DNA from: Anaerolineales bacterium UBA5195 | GTDB lineage: Bacteria; Chloroflexota; Anaerolineae; Anaerolineales; Villigracilaceae | Direction: 5' to 3' | DNA length: 64,000 bases | Assembly (NCBI GenBank): GCA_002412925.1 | Contig: DHVZ01000011.1 | Span: 232,044-296,043, forward strand | Shown here: in pieces, positions 48,710-57,796 of the stretch | Position numbering within the stretch: position 1 is the first letter of the stretch | Layout: each line of letters opens with the position of its first letter | Made by a program: the position numbers and the translations under genes | Notes under the pieces: model-generated | Database searches by the model: none | What the model saw: only the letters and a program-made list of their open reading frames with translations | What the model was told of the DNA's origin: nothing

Positions 48710-49831
48710 ATGGAAATAAAATTTTACCTCAGAATAATTCAACGCAGTTGGTGGCTGATCTTGATTTCGGCCATCGTGGCAGTTAATTTGTCGCTTGTAT
48801 ATTCATACTATTTTGTTACCCCGATGTATGAATCCGTTGCCCGGTTCATAGTCAGCCCCAACATCAAAAATATCGAAAGCAGAGACCTGGTTAATAGCCT
48901 GGAGGCTTTGGATAAACGGTCCATTATTTCTACTTATGCCGAAGTCTTGAATAGCGGTCAGATTATCAACGGTACGATGGAATTGCTCTTGGCAAAGCCA
49001 GATGAGTTCATTGAATATACGACCTCGGTGACAGTTCTCCCTGATGCCAACATTATTCGATTCAGTGTTAAGGGGCCCGACCCTCAAGTGGCTGCCATGT
49101 TGGCGAATAGTATTGGACAGTATGCGATTAATTATATAAAGAATCTATATGTAATCTACAATATTGATTTTCTTGATAAAGCCTCAGCGCCCGCAGAACC
49201 TTATCAACCTCAACCCTTTCAAGATGCGGGGCTTGCCTTGCTGGTTGGAATGGTCATAGGCATTGGCCTGGCGGTTTTCCGCGACCAATTGTCGAGTTCG
49301 TTGGATAAACTCGGCCAGCGAAACATGTTTGATGCTGAATCAAGGGCTTATTCAAGAACTCATTTCGAGCGACTGCTCCGTCAAGAGATTGCCGATCACC
49401 CAGATAATATCCTGAGCATTGGGCTGATTCAATTAAGCGGGATTGAAGAGTATTACGACTCTCTGCCTCAGGCTTATATGAATCAAATTATGCGTAAAGT
49501 GAATGAGACTCTAAAATATCAACTACGTGGTAATGATGTGGTGGGTAGGTGGTCAAAGCTTCAGTTTAGTGTGCTTTTGCCTTCAACAGATGGCATATCT
49601 GCTAAGCGCAGGTTGGCGCGGATCAGCGAGATTCTGGGTCAACAGTTTTCTTTGGATGAAAATGGAGAATTCGATGTGCAGTTAGACCCGAGGATTGGTT
49701 TAGCAGAACGTCAAAACGATGAATATATTCCAGTTTTGATGAGTCGAACCGAGGAAGCACTTGGCGTTTCTATGCAATCTGGCAAGGAAAAGGTTAGTTT
49801 ATATAAAGCCCAGCCAATTAATCTACCGTGA
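48710..49831 (+). CDS. Wzz-type chain-length protein fused to a degenerate GGDEF domain
   Basis: Start at ATG 48710, 9 nt after CGGAG; a GTG at 48701 is too close to it. 373 residues. The N-terminal half is Wzz/polysaccharide co-polymerase: membrane helix 1 (about 14-36), periplasmic part with VTPMYESVARFIVSPN and VLNSGQIINGTMELL, a Pro-rich segment SAPAEPYQPQPFQ and membrane helix 2 (about 177-195). Instead of a tyrosine kinase, the cytoplasmic part is a GGDEF fold: SRAYSRTHFERLLRQEIADH, SIGLIQLSGIEEYY, then LRGNDVVGRWSKLQFSVLLP, where WSKLQF occupies the GGDEF position. Cyclase activity is therefore unlikely; nucleotide sensing is possible. It precedes the BcsB-like gene by 64 bp. Confidence 0.85.
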   Translation: MEIKFYLRIIQRSWWLILISAIVAVNLSLVYSYYFVTPMYESVARFIVSPNIKNIESRDLVNSLEALDKRSIISTYAEVLNSGQIINGTMELLLAKPDEFIEYTTSVTVLPDANIIRFSVKGPDPQVAAMLANSIGQYAINYIKNLYVIYNIDFLDKASAPAEPYQPQPFQDAGLALLVGMVIGIGLAVFRDQLSSSLDKLGQRNMFDAESRAYSRTHFERLLRQEIADHPDNILSIGLIQLSGIEEYYDSLPQAYMNQIMRKVNETLKYQLRGNDVVGRWSKLQFSVLLPSTDGISAKRRLARISEILGQQFSLDENGEFDVQLDPRIGLAERQNDEYIPVLMSRTEEALGVSMQSGKEKVSLYKAQPINLP

Positions 49832-49895
49832 AATGTCATGAAATTTGTACATCAGTTAATCCAATGGAAACTATTGTAGTGGAAGGAGCTAATTA

Positions 49896-52193
49896 ATGAA
49901 AAACAAAGTTTTTATCGTTGTTGTGATTCTAATTTTATTGTCGATCAATCCGTTAAAAGTGTCGGCCCAGGTGTCTACACCTACTCCTACGCCGACTATT
50001 ACTCCTGTCGTAGCTGAGACAGTAACTGTTGTTGATAACAAAGCTTCTGTGACATTTGCGCAACTGCGCTTTCGAGACGATACATTGACCAGCCCACTTG
50101 ATTCCACCCGGGTTCTTTTCAGCCTTCCGCCAAACTGGCGACTGGTTTCGGGTGGGGAAGTTGAAATTAACTATGATGTTCTTTTTAGTGGGCCGGATGT
50201 TGCTAAAATATTCGATGGCATGAATCCCTTTGGCGGCTCCCTGTCAGTTGTTTACAATCAACAGATCATTGGCAACATTCCTCTTGACAAAGCTGGAAGC
50301 CATACAATCCGTTTCCAGATCCCACCTGAGGCGCTTAATTCTGCGCGTGAAGATGGTCGACATCAATTGACAATTTTTCTGGATGCCCAATTCAGTTGTA
50401 CTTATGATATTCGCGCGAGTGTTGTGATTAAGTCCACATCCAGTTTTAACCTTCCATTTGAGATTTCGCCGCCTGTTTTAGACCTTTCAAAACTGCCTGC
50501 ACCCTTCTATTTGCAAAATGCCCTGATCCCCGATAGGACTCTGCTCGTGATTCCAGATGAGCCCAGTTTGGATGAACTTCGAGCAGCGTTGAATATCATG
50601 GCAGGGTTTGGTTCTTTGGTTGGCACAGATTTCAAATTTGAGATAGTAAATATTGGTTCATTATCTAATGAGGATCTGGCCTCCAGTAACTTAATCTTTG
50701 CAGGAAAACCCAATCAATTACCCCTGCTTGCTAAAGTTTACTTTCCGACATCTGTAGTAAATGGGGAGTTTGTGAACCTGCCAGCTGCTTCCGCAAATGA
50801 TGGTGTGTTGGAAATGGCGATTTCCCCCTGGAATCAGAATAAAGTTGTTTTGCTCGTGAGCGGAAATTCGGATGAAGCCGTCTCTAAGGCCGCCACTGCG
50901 GTTAGCTCCGGCAAGATTTTTATCTACAATGATCCGGCTGTTTCTTACGTTAGCGATGTCAAATTACTCAATGATGCTATTCCGGTAGTTGAAGATTTTA
51001 ACTTTAAAAATTTAGGATATACGACTCAAACCATCTCTGGGATTGGTTTAATTAGTGCTGAATATGCCTTTGACGCCGCCAAGGAACAGGTCGCAACGAA
51101 AGACGGATACTTCGATTTGGCTTTTTACAATTCCGGCTTGTTGGACTATGGCGCGTCATCCTTGACTGTCAGCTTGAATGACCAGATCATAAATGGCACT
51201 GCCTTCAGCAAGGAAACGGAAAAATTAACAACGTTGCGAATTGATATTCCAACCGGGTTGATCCGCTATGGACAAAATCGGCTTATGGTCAGCAGCAGGA
51301 TGTTGACTAGTATTTCATGCGATACGACAGGGTTTTCCAATCCATGGTTGGTTGTTTCTGATCAATCAAAAATCCACTTGCCAGCCACTGCCATGGAAAC
51401 ATCTTTGGGCAGGTCTATTCTGGATCTAAAATCGTATCCGAGCCTTTTCTTGACCCATAGCGATCTCGGTGATGTTGCTTTCATTCTGCCAAAGTCAGCC
51501 CCTGATAGTTTGAGGATTGCCGGTAAACTCGCTTATGACTACGGTAAAACGGTCACGCCTCTCATCCCTAACCTTGCGGCGGCTTATGCGGATGATATTC
51601 CCGATGAAATACGAAATGGCAGGTCATTGATTGTTATTGGCAAGGCAAATGCTCTCCCCTTGTTGACTGAAATCAATGATCGACTTCCTGCTCCATTTAA
51701 TCTTGATGATAACACTGCCAGCGAAGGCAATATGCAAGTCACTTATCGTATTCCTGCGGGTGTAAGCGTTGGTTATGTAGAATTACTTTATTCCCCCTAT
51801 AATTTTGAAAAGACCATGCTGATAGTATCTGGTAATACCGATGAAGGATTGGTCATGGCCGGAAACGCCCTCCTACAAGCCGACTTAAAAAACCAGTTGG
51901 CCGGTCTGTTTGCGATTACCAATGGGACTCAAGTTGCAAGCAACAGTGCCGTACAAAACTTTTCAGCGGTGGGAAAGATTGTGCCAAATGCAGAGCCAGC
52001 CATTAACACACCTATTTTGCCGAGGCGTGGAACCAACGATAAACTCCCGTCTCCTGGTTGGCTAATCCCGCTAATTGTTATCTCAGCCTCGATAATTGTA
52101 CTGGTGTTGGGCTACATCATTGGTAGCGCTATTTTGCGGAGGCGTTCAAGCAAGACTGTTGATGTTTTTGCAGAAAAAGGTCGCGTGGATTGA
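49896..52193 (+). CDS. BcsB-like periplasmic polysaccharide synthase subunit
   Basis: 765 residues, ATG 49896 with GGAAGGAG upstream. Signal peptide (to about residue 25, VSA), a Thr/Pro linker, then two repeats of the BcsB layout. Each has a carbohydrate-binding-like beta domain (LFSLPPNWRLVSGGEVEINYDVLFSG; STSFNLPF) and a flavodoxin-like domain (NLIFAGKPNQLPLL; SLIVIGKANALPLLTE; ISPWNQNKVVLLVSGNSDEAVSKAATA and its second copy LYSPYNFEKTMLIVSGNTDEGLVMAGNALL). One C-terminal membrane helix (about 725-748) and a basic tail follow. BcsB guides cellulose out of the BcsA channel; here no BcsA with PilZ is present, but a GT2 synthase is divergently encoded nearby. Confidence 0.85.
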   Translation: MKNKVFIVVVILILLSINPLKVSAQVSTPTPTPTITPVVAETVTVVDNKASVTFAQLRFRDDTLTSPLDSTRVLFSLPPNWRLVSGGEVEINYDVLFSGPDVAKIFDGMNPFGGSLSVVYNQQIIGNIPLDKAGSHTIRFQIPPEALNSAREDGRHQLTIFLDAQFSCTYDIRASVVIKSTSSFNLPFEISPPVLDLSKLPAPFYLQNALIPDRTLLVIPDEPSLDELRAALNIMAGFGSLVGTDFKFEIVNIGSLSNEDLASSNLIFAGKPNQLPLLAKVYFPTSVVNGEFVNLPAASANDGVLEMAISPWNQNKVVLLVSGNSDEAVSKAATAVSSGKIFIYNDPAVSYVSDVKLLNDAIPVVEDFNFKNLGYTTQTISGIGLISAEYAFDAAKEQVATKDGYFDLAFYNSGLLDYGASSLTVSLNDQIINGTAFSKETEKLTTLRIDIPTGLIRYGQNRLMVSSRMLTSISCDTTGFSNPWLVVSDQSKIHLPATAMETSLGRSILDLKSYPSLFLTHSDLGDVAFILPKSAPDSLRIAGKLAYDYGKTVTPLIPNLAAAYADDIPDEIRNGRSLIVIGKANALPLLTEINDRLPAPFNLDDNTASEGNMQVTYRIPAGVSVGYVELLYSPYNFEKTMLIVSGNTDEGLVMAGNALLQADLKNQLAGLFAITNGTQVASNSAVQNFSAVGKIVPNAEPAINTPILPRRGTNDKLPSPGWLIPLIVISASIIVLVLGYIIGSAILRRRSSKTVDVFAEKGRVD

Positions 52194-52256
52194 GCCGCAA
52201 GCCATTTGTGATGAATTAGGTTTCGTAAAATGATTGCCATCCCGGCTTGATTTCTC

Positions 52257-52292
52257 GAGCGCCGTCCGAGATCCTTATTTCGGACGGCGCTC
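52257..52292 (+). terminator. Terminator after the BcsB-like gene
   Basis: GAGCGCCGTCCGA (52257-52269), 10-nt loop, TCGGACGGCGCTC (52280-52292): a 13-bp perfect stem, then TGTCTTT. Confidence 0.85.
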
Positions 52293-52613
52293 TGTCTTTA
52301 ATGGGGACGTTTGCCGGTTCCAGGATGCATTTTCGTATCAACCGGGGTGGCAGGAAACCAAACGCGCCAAAGAGAAGTCGATAGACAGCCAAAATAATGG
52401 ATGCCCCAGGCGATGTACATATCCATGCCCTGTGCGATCTACAGAAGAGGCAGCGTATTTCCCTGGGTGATGAGACTGAAGTAATTTATCCGCAACTTGC
52501 TTCCCCCAATCCACGGGAAGATCTGCCAGGCCGCGAATGGATGGCGATTATGAATAAAATTGGTCAGCAGCGAATGCGGTGTTTCAGCGCGACTTTTGGC
52601 ATTGTCTTGCCGT
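52293..52613. other. Intergenic, no gene seen
   Basis: About 320 bp between the terminator and the convergent MBL hydrolase gene. Short open frames occur but have no ribosome site or recognisable product. Confidence 0.5.
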
Positions 52614-53255
52614 TCAGAATACCTTTAAAAATGGGTTGGCTTGTTGTTCCTGCCCCACTGTCGTTTCCTCGCCATGCCCAGAGAGCAGGCGGGTTTCGGG
52701 CGGCAGGCTGAAAATCTGTTTTTGGATGCTCTCCACGAGCGTATCCCAATCGCCGCCGGGCAGGTCGGTGCGGCCAACCGAACCGGCAAAGATCAAATCG
52801 CCGCAGAAACAGACATCAGCTTCAGCGCAGTAGAGCACCACATGGCCGGGGGTATGGCCGGGGGTGCAGCGCACTTCGAGGGTATTGTTTCCCAGCCGCA
52901 GGATCTGGCCGTGCGTAAAGTCGATGGCCGGTTCGGGGCCGGGGTCGATCTTGAAACCAAACAGCGCCGCGCCGCCCGCCGCTTTCCACAAGTCATGGTC
53001 GGCGGGGTGCAGGGCCACCAGCGGGAGCGGGTTGAGCGCATCAGCAATCGCCGCTGCCCCGCCGAGGTGGTCGAAGTGGGCGTGGGTATACCAGAGATGG
53101 GCAATCCGCCAGCCGCGTGGTTTGGCTTCGGCCAGGATCACATCCCCATCCCAGGCCGGGTCGATGACGGCGGCTTCGCCGCTGGCGCTGTCAGCGATGA
53201 GATAGGCATTCGTGCGAACGGGGCCAAGGGGCAGGGTCACAATTTCAAGGGCCAT
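52614..53255 (-). CDS. Metallo-beta-lactamase-fold hydrolase (glyoxalase II-like)
   Basis: 213 residues. Zinc motif THAHFDHLGG (HxHxDH, residues about 57-66), later His in TPGHTPGH, Asp in FCGDLIFAGSVGR and a final His in LSGHGE, the full set for a dinuclear MBL site. Length and the GRTDLPGGD segment match the YcbL/GloB-like single-domain group, which acts on thioesters such as S-lactoylglutathione or related substrates. Last gene of a three-gene minus-strand operon, 3 bp after the MFS gene. Confidence 0.9.
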   Translation of the reverse strand: MALEIVTLPLGPVRTNAYLIADSASGEAAVIDPAWDGDVILAEAKPRGWRIAHLWYTHAHFDHLGGAAAIADALNPLPLVALHPADHDLWKAAGGAALFGFKIDPGPEPAIDFTHGQILRLGNNTLEVRCTPGHTPGHVVLYCAEADVCFCGDLIFAGSVGRTDLPGGDWDTLVESIQKQIFSLPPETRLLSGHGEETTVGQEQQANPFLKVF

Positions 53256-53258
53256 GGG

Positions 53259-54410
53259 TCACTCATGAATCTCAATGATCGGTTGAAGCTGGTCTTGAAT
53301 GGGGCGCGGGGCGAGCCTCAGGCTGAGAGAAATCCCCAGAAGAATGGCGACTAGGGCCACCGGGTAGACCAAGGAGGCCTCCCGCTCGTAAAGGAATCCG
53401 GCTGCGATCGGGGCAAGAATCAAGGTCAGGCCAAGGAACGTTTCCGAGATGCCATAAGCCAACCCCATCTGGGATTCATGCACCAATGGGCGGATTTGGG
53501 CCATGAAAAGTGAACGCGCAGCGCGAAAGCCGCCCAGCAGGAAGTAGGAAAGGGCGAACCACCCGTAGCCGTTGGTTTGCCATAGCAGCAGGCTGTAGAT
53601 CCCAACGCCAGCCTGCCCGAGGATAAACCCCAGGCGCGCATCCAGCGAGCCGAGCAAAAATGAAAGCGCAGTGTTGCCCGCCCCGCCAATTGTCCCCAGG
53701 AAACCAATTTGCTCCAATGAGAGACTGCGCACTTCTTGCAGGAATTTGGGCGTGAATGGCTGGGGCAGGTAAGTTGCCAGGATGATGATAAAACCAAGCC
53801 CCAGGAATCCGAGATAGCGCCGATTGGTGAACAAGCTCGGCGGAGGGCTGGTTGGATCATGGTGATCGCGCGGTTGGGGGGCGATCAGCAATAAAAAGCA
53901 GGTCGAGATCATGAACAAAACCCCGGCCACGTAATAAACACTGCGCAGGCCGTAATGGTCGCCAATCCAGCCGCCGGTGAAGGGGCCAAGCACCACGCCC
54001 AGGTTGAATGTGGCTGAGATGAGCGTGATGGCGCGGCCTACGCTCCAATTGCCGCGCGCGGCGGTGATGTAGCTGTTAAGCGGCGAAGAAACAAAGGCGG
54101 TAAAACCATAGATCAAAAGTCCCACAACAAAGAAAGGCAGGCTGGGCGAGAGCGCCATGATCCAGGTTGCGGTGATGCCGATGAACCAGGCGGTGATCAG
54201 GAGCGGGCGGCGTCCGAGGCGGTCGGCGAGATACCCGGCTGGGATGTGGGCGATCATCATGGCAAAGCCTGCCGCCCCCAGGATATATCCGATGGTGATG
54301 GGGTCGGCTCCCAGTTCCGAAAGGTAAATGGGCTGGAACATAAAAAACATGCCTTCGCCAATGCCCCAGGTGAACAGGGCAATGGCGATCCAGAGCAGGG
54401 ATGGATTCAT
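53259..54410 (-). CDS. Major facilitator superfamily transporter
   Basis: 383 residues with 12 membrane helices. The conserved loop between helices 2 and 3 reads PAGYLADRLGRRPLL (GxxxDRxGRR), and helix 5 contains GVVLGPFTGGWIGDHYG, as in drug/H+ antiporter-like MFS members. The start overlaps the upstream hydrolase stop by 4 bp (ATGA). Substrate unknown; the partner hydrolases may release or process it. Confidence 0.88.
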   Translation of the reverse strand: MNPSLLWIAIALFTWGIGEGMFFMFQPIYLSELGADPITIGYILGAAGFAMMIAHIPAGYLADRLGRRPLLITAWFIGITATWIMALSPSLPFFVVGLLIYGFTAFVSSPLNSYITAARGNWSVGRAITLISATFNLGVVLGPFTGGWIGDHYGLRSVYYVAGVLFMISTCFLLLIAPQPRDHHDPTSPPPSLFTNRRYLGFLGLGFIIILATYLPQPFTPKFLQEVRSLSLEQIGFLGTIGGAGNTALSFLLGSLDARLGFILGQAGVGIYSLLLWQTNGYGWFALSYFLLGGFRAARSLFMAQIRPLVHESQMGLAYGISETFLGLTLILAPIAAGFLYEREASLVYPVALVAILLGISLSLRLAPRPIQDQLQPIIEIHE

Positions 54411-55177
54411 TGCGCCTCCACCCGGTGCACAAAATCAGCGGCGGCCTTGAAAACGATTGTACGTTGGGCGTCGCGGGTGATGACGTGCCCTGAACCTTCG
54501 ATCCAGAGCGCTTGTTTATCGGGTGTTCCGAGATGGTCGTAGATTTGCTGCAAACTGTCCTTGACTACATAATTATCATCCCGGGAGTGAATTAACAGCA
54601 CCGGTTTCTGGATTTGAGGGAGCGCCGCGTGCATGAGGCCCAACAGTTTGTTCAATTCCCCAACGGCGTGCAGCGGGTTCTGGGGATAAGAGACATGTTC
54701 TTTCCAGGCTTGCTTGTCGAACCAACCCGAGCCGGGTTCTTCGTCACCTTTGGGCATGAATGGGATCATTTTGCTGATCCACTCAATATGCCGCAGGCGC
54801 GGGTCGGGAGGCAGGGCGTAGGGTGTCGACATGACGACCAGCCCTTTAACCGGGAGATAGGCCGATGTGGTCAGGGTCAGGACGCCGCCCATCGAAAGTC
54901 CCATCACATAAACGCTTTTGACTACACCAGAGAGCAGGTGGTAGCCATCCTCGACAGAGGCCAGCCAATCCGTGTAGCTGGAGCGGATCATGTCTTCGGG
55001 GCAGGTGGCGTGGCCGGAGAGGCGGATGCCCAGAACTGTGAAGCCCTGTTGGTGTAGATATTCGCCCATCCAGCGCATTTCCTTGGGCGCGCCGGTGAAG
55101 CCGTGGACAAGTAAAATCCCCGCTTCGGTCGAAGCCGGGAAAAAGAAGGGTTCAGCAGTTGGGATGATCTGGGCCAT
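54407..55177 (-). CDS. Alpha/beta hydrolase (carboxylesterase-like)
   Basis: Start set at ATG 55177 (MAQIIPTAEPFFFPAS), where family-like sequence begins; ATG 55207 is an alternative and neither has a strong ribosome site. 256 residues: oxyanion region LVHGFTGAPKEM, nucleophile elbow GLSMGG (Ser about 98), Asp in HSRDDNYV and His in GSGHVITRD complete the triad. The pattern matches bacterial monoglyceride-lipase/Est30-type carboxylesterases. First gene of the hydrolase-MFS-MBL operon. Confidence 0.88.
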   Translation of the reverse strand: MAQIIPTAEPFFFPASTEAGILLVHGFTGAPKEMRWMGEYLHQQGFTVLGIRLSGHATCPEDMIRSSYTDWLASVEDGYHLLSGVVKSVYVMGLSMGGVLTLTTSAYLPVKGLVVMSTPYALPPDPRLRHIEWISKMIPFMPKGDEEPGSGWFDKQAWKEHVSYPQNPLHAVGELNKLLGLMHAALPQIQKPVLLIHSRDDNYVVKDSLQQIYDHLGTPDKQALWIEGSGHVITRDAQRTIVFKAAADFVHRVEAQ

Positions 55178-55412
55178 AGGTTTTTTATTTGATGGGCGGG
55201 AAGCCATCTGGTAATTCTTCTGATGAGGTTACTTCCCGGTGATTATACTCTCCTGGATAGACCATCTGGGATACATAATCTCTACATATTATCCTTACAA
55301 AAATCACACCTTTTCCTTTCCCCAGACTTCTATAATTTGCGTGGTCTTCCCACAGAAATTTTCCAAAGAACCAATTTGTTTTGAAAATCACCCGCGCTGA
55401 AAAGGATAGCAG

Positions 55413-56867
55413 ATGCAAAAATCCAACTCAAACATTCAAGCCAGATTTGCGGTTGTTTTAATTCTTACCACGCTGTTGGTGGGTTGCTCGACATCGGCTT
55501 CAAAGGGAACGAATAGTGTGGGGGTTGTTTCCTCGGTGACGGTGACTGATAAAGTTGAAACCTCGGGCAATTTGAGCGCCGACAAACTGACGACGCTGAA
55601 ATGGGGCACCGGCGGGGTGGTGGAGAAAGTCAACGTGGAGGTGGGGGATAAAGTTAAGATGAATGATATTTTGGCTGCCCTGCGCGTGGATTCGGTCGAG
55701 TCTGATATTGCCACCGGGCAATCTGACCTGGCCACCGCCCAGCGCGATCTGCAGGATTTATTGGATTCCAAGACCTCCCTGGCGGAAGCGCAATTGAACG
55801 TAATCAATGCCCGGGCTGATGTGGAAACTGCCCAGAACAACTATGATGCGCTGGCTTATCCGCGCGCATCAGACACCCTGATCAAGCAGACGCAGGCAAA
55901 GATTTGGGCAGCCGAGAAGGCGCTGACGCTGGCTCATAAAGCCTATAAAGAAGTGCAGCATAACCCTGATGGCGACGCGTCCAAAACAGCGTCATTGCTC
56001 AACCTGACAAATGCGCAACTCACGCTCAACGATTTGCGAGCCACCTATAACTGGTATATTGCCAAGCCGACCCAGGCCGATTATGACAAGGCCAAGGCGA
56101 AATTGGACCTTGCCAGGGCGGCTCTGGAGGATGCCCGGCGAAAACGGGACAATATTAAAGGCGGTGCTGACCCGCTGAAACTGGCAGCGGCACAGGCCAA
56201 GGTCACAGCCGCGCAGGCCACAGTTAACACCATGTATATCATCGCCCCCTTTGATGGCGAAGTGATTTCCGTCCAGGCGGGCGTTGGCAACTCAGCGGCC
56301 AATGGCGATTCTGCGGTGGAATTGGTGGATCGAGATACACTGAAAGTGGAAACGCTGGTGGATGAAACCAGTATCTCCAGTATTTCTGTAGGAAACCCCG
56401 CAGAAATCAGCATGGACTCGCTCCCGGAGACAGTCCTGACCGGAAAAGTGGGTCGGATCAAGCGGATTGGCACGGTCGTAAATGGCCTGGTTAAATATAC
56501 AGTAGTTATTTTGATCGACCCCACCGACAAGCCGGTCCTTTTTGGGGGAACGGTCAATGTCACCATCCTGACCGGCGAACCGCATTCCATGCTGGCAGTG
56601 CCTGTCAACGCTGTCCAGACTGGTACCCAGGGCGAATACGTCATCCTGATTAAGGCAGATGGAAGCACCCAGCGCGTGGTAGTCGAAAGCGGCGACTTGG
56701 TCGATGCACTGGTGACGATCACAGCAGATGGTCAACTCAAGGAAGGCGACAAGCTCCAGATTGGAACGAGCAGTAGCAACAATTCGACCGGGAATAACCG
56801 GAATAATTCCGATCCTGGCGGCGGGATGCCCATGCCCGGCGTGGGTGGAGGGCCTCCCGGTGGATAA
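55413..56867 (+). CDS. MacA/HlyD-type membrane-fusion lipoprotein
   Basis: 484 residues, ATG 55413 with AAGGA upstream. Signal peptide with lipobox LLVGC (Cys25). A lipoyl-like half (TLKWGTGGVVEKVNVEVGDKVKMNDILAAL) is split by a long helical hairpin (about 100-285), then its other half (TMYIIAPFDGEVISVQAGVGNSA) and beta-barrel regions follow, ending in a Gly/Asn/Pro-rich tail (last 40 residues). It is the adaptor for the MacB-like ATPase and permease genes just downstream. In this organism without evident TolC it may act alone at the outer face. Confidence 0.9.
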   Translation: MQKSNSNIQARFAVVLILTTLLVGCSTSASKGTNSVGVVSSVTVTDKVETSGNLSADKLTTLKWGTGGVVEKVNVEVGDKVKMNDILAALRVDSVESDIATGQSDLATAQRDLQDLLDSKTSLAEAQLNVINARADVETAQNNYDALAYPRASDTLIKQTQAKIWAAEKALTLAHKAYKEVQHNPDGDASKTASLLNLTNAQLTLNDLRATYNWYIAKPTQADYDKAKAKLDLARAALEDARRKRDNIKGGADPLKLAAAQAKVTAAQATVNTMYIIAPFDGEVISVQAGVGNSAANGDSAVELVDRDTLKVETLVDETSISSISVGNPAEISMDSLPETVLTGKVGRIKRIGTVVNGLVKYTVVILIDPTDKPVLFGGTVNVTILTGEPHSMLAVPVNAVQTGTQGEYVILIKADGSTQRVVVESGDLVDALVTITADGQLKEGDKLQIGTSSSNNSTGNNRNNSDPGGGMPMPGVGGGPPGG

Positions 56868-56868
56868 A

Positions 56869-57609
56869 ATGACAGGCACGCATTCGATGATCCAGATCGA
56901 TGCGCTGACCAAAATCTTCGCGATGGGCGAGAATGAAGTCCGCGCCCTGGATGGGGTCTCGTTTTCCATCGAAAAGGGTGAGATGATTGCCATCATGGGG
57001 CCGTCCGGCTCCGGGAAAAGCACGCTGATGTCGATTGTGGGCTGCCTGGATGTGCCGACTTCCGGGTCTTATATCCTGGATGATAGCGCGGTGGAAAAAA
57101 TGAACGATGCCCAACTGGCGCAGGTGCGCAGCCGCAAGATAGGTTTTGTCTTCCAGCAGTTTAACCTGCTTTCCCGCACCAGCGCCCTCGAAAATGTGCT
57201 CCTGCCGCTCAGCTATACTGGGATGAGCGCCCGCGCCTGCCGCGAAAAGGCCCTGGCTGCGCTCGAAATGGTTGGTTTGACGGACAGGGTCAAACATCAC
57301 CCTGCCGAGCTTTCTGGTGGCCAGCAGCAGCGTGTGGCCATTGCCAGGGCAATTGTCAACAATCCAGCCATCTTGATCGCTGATGAACCCACCGGCGCGC
57401 TCGACAGCAAAACCGGCGCGGAAATCATGGACTTGTTCCAGTCTTTGCATCGGGATCTCGGGCAAACGGTCATCATGGTGACGCACGACTCGTTTATCGC
57501 CCGCCACACGGAGCGGATCATCCACCTTGCCGATGGGCGCATCACCTCCGATGCCTTGAACCCGAATCCGCTTAAAGCGGGTACGCCTCGGCCAGACACC
57601 GAGGCTTAA
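56869..57609 (+). CDS. MacB/LolD-type ABC transporter ATP-binding protein
   Basis: Start at ATG 56869, one base after the adaptor's stop (TAAAATG); the longer frame upstream lies inside the adaptor gene. 246 residues: Walker A GPSGSGKST, Q-loop FQQFNLLSR, signature LSGGQQQRVAIARA, Walker B ILIADEPTGALDS, H-loop VTHD. Sequence is of the LolD/MacB ATPase type that powers mechanotransmission exporters. Ends with a short Pro/Thr tail. Confidence 0.93.
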   Translation: MTGTHSMIQIDALTKIFAMGENEVRALDGVSFSIEKGEMIAIMGPSGSGKSTLMSIVGCLDVPTSGSYILDDSAVEKMNDAQLAQVRSRKIGFVFQQFNLLSRTSALENVLLPLSYTGMSARACREKALAALEMVGLTDRVKHHPAELSGGQQQRVAIARAIVNNPAILIADEPTGALDSKTGAEIMDLFQSLHRDLGQTVIMVTHDSFIARHTERIIHLADGRITSDALNPNPLKAGTPRPDTEA

Positions 57610-57687
57610 TGCAGCGTTTTGCTAAAGGATTTTCATCTTTTAGGGGTGAAAACCCTCACTGTTTCGACAGGCTCAACACACCGCCTG

Positions 57688-57710
57688 CCCCCTCCCATCG
57701 GGAGAGGGGG
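57688..57710. repeat. CCCTCCCATCGGGAG palindrome in the ATPase-permease gap
   Basis: CCCCCTCCC, loop, GGGAGAGGGGG inside a 187-bp gap that also contains AAACCCTCAC; a similar fragment is near 16768-16800. Likely an inserted intergenic repeat within the operon. Confidence 0.5.
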
Positions 57711-57796
57711 ACACCTTCCGGCGAATAGTTGTCAAATTTGGGGTAAGGGAGTGCATCTGAATTCAAGGCAGCAACTTGAGTTTTTAGGAGACAGTC

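Noticed and set aside
52234..52711. Plus-strand open frames after the BcsB-like gene
   Set aside because: They start at or near a terminator, have no ribosome sites and run antisense into the MBL hydrolase gene.
56737..57525. A 262-codon minus-strand open frame opposite the MacB-type ATPase
   Set aside because: Antisense shadow; the plus strand carries all ABC motifs.
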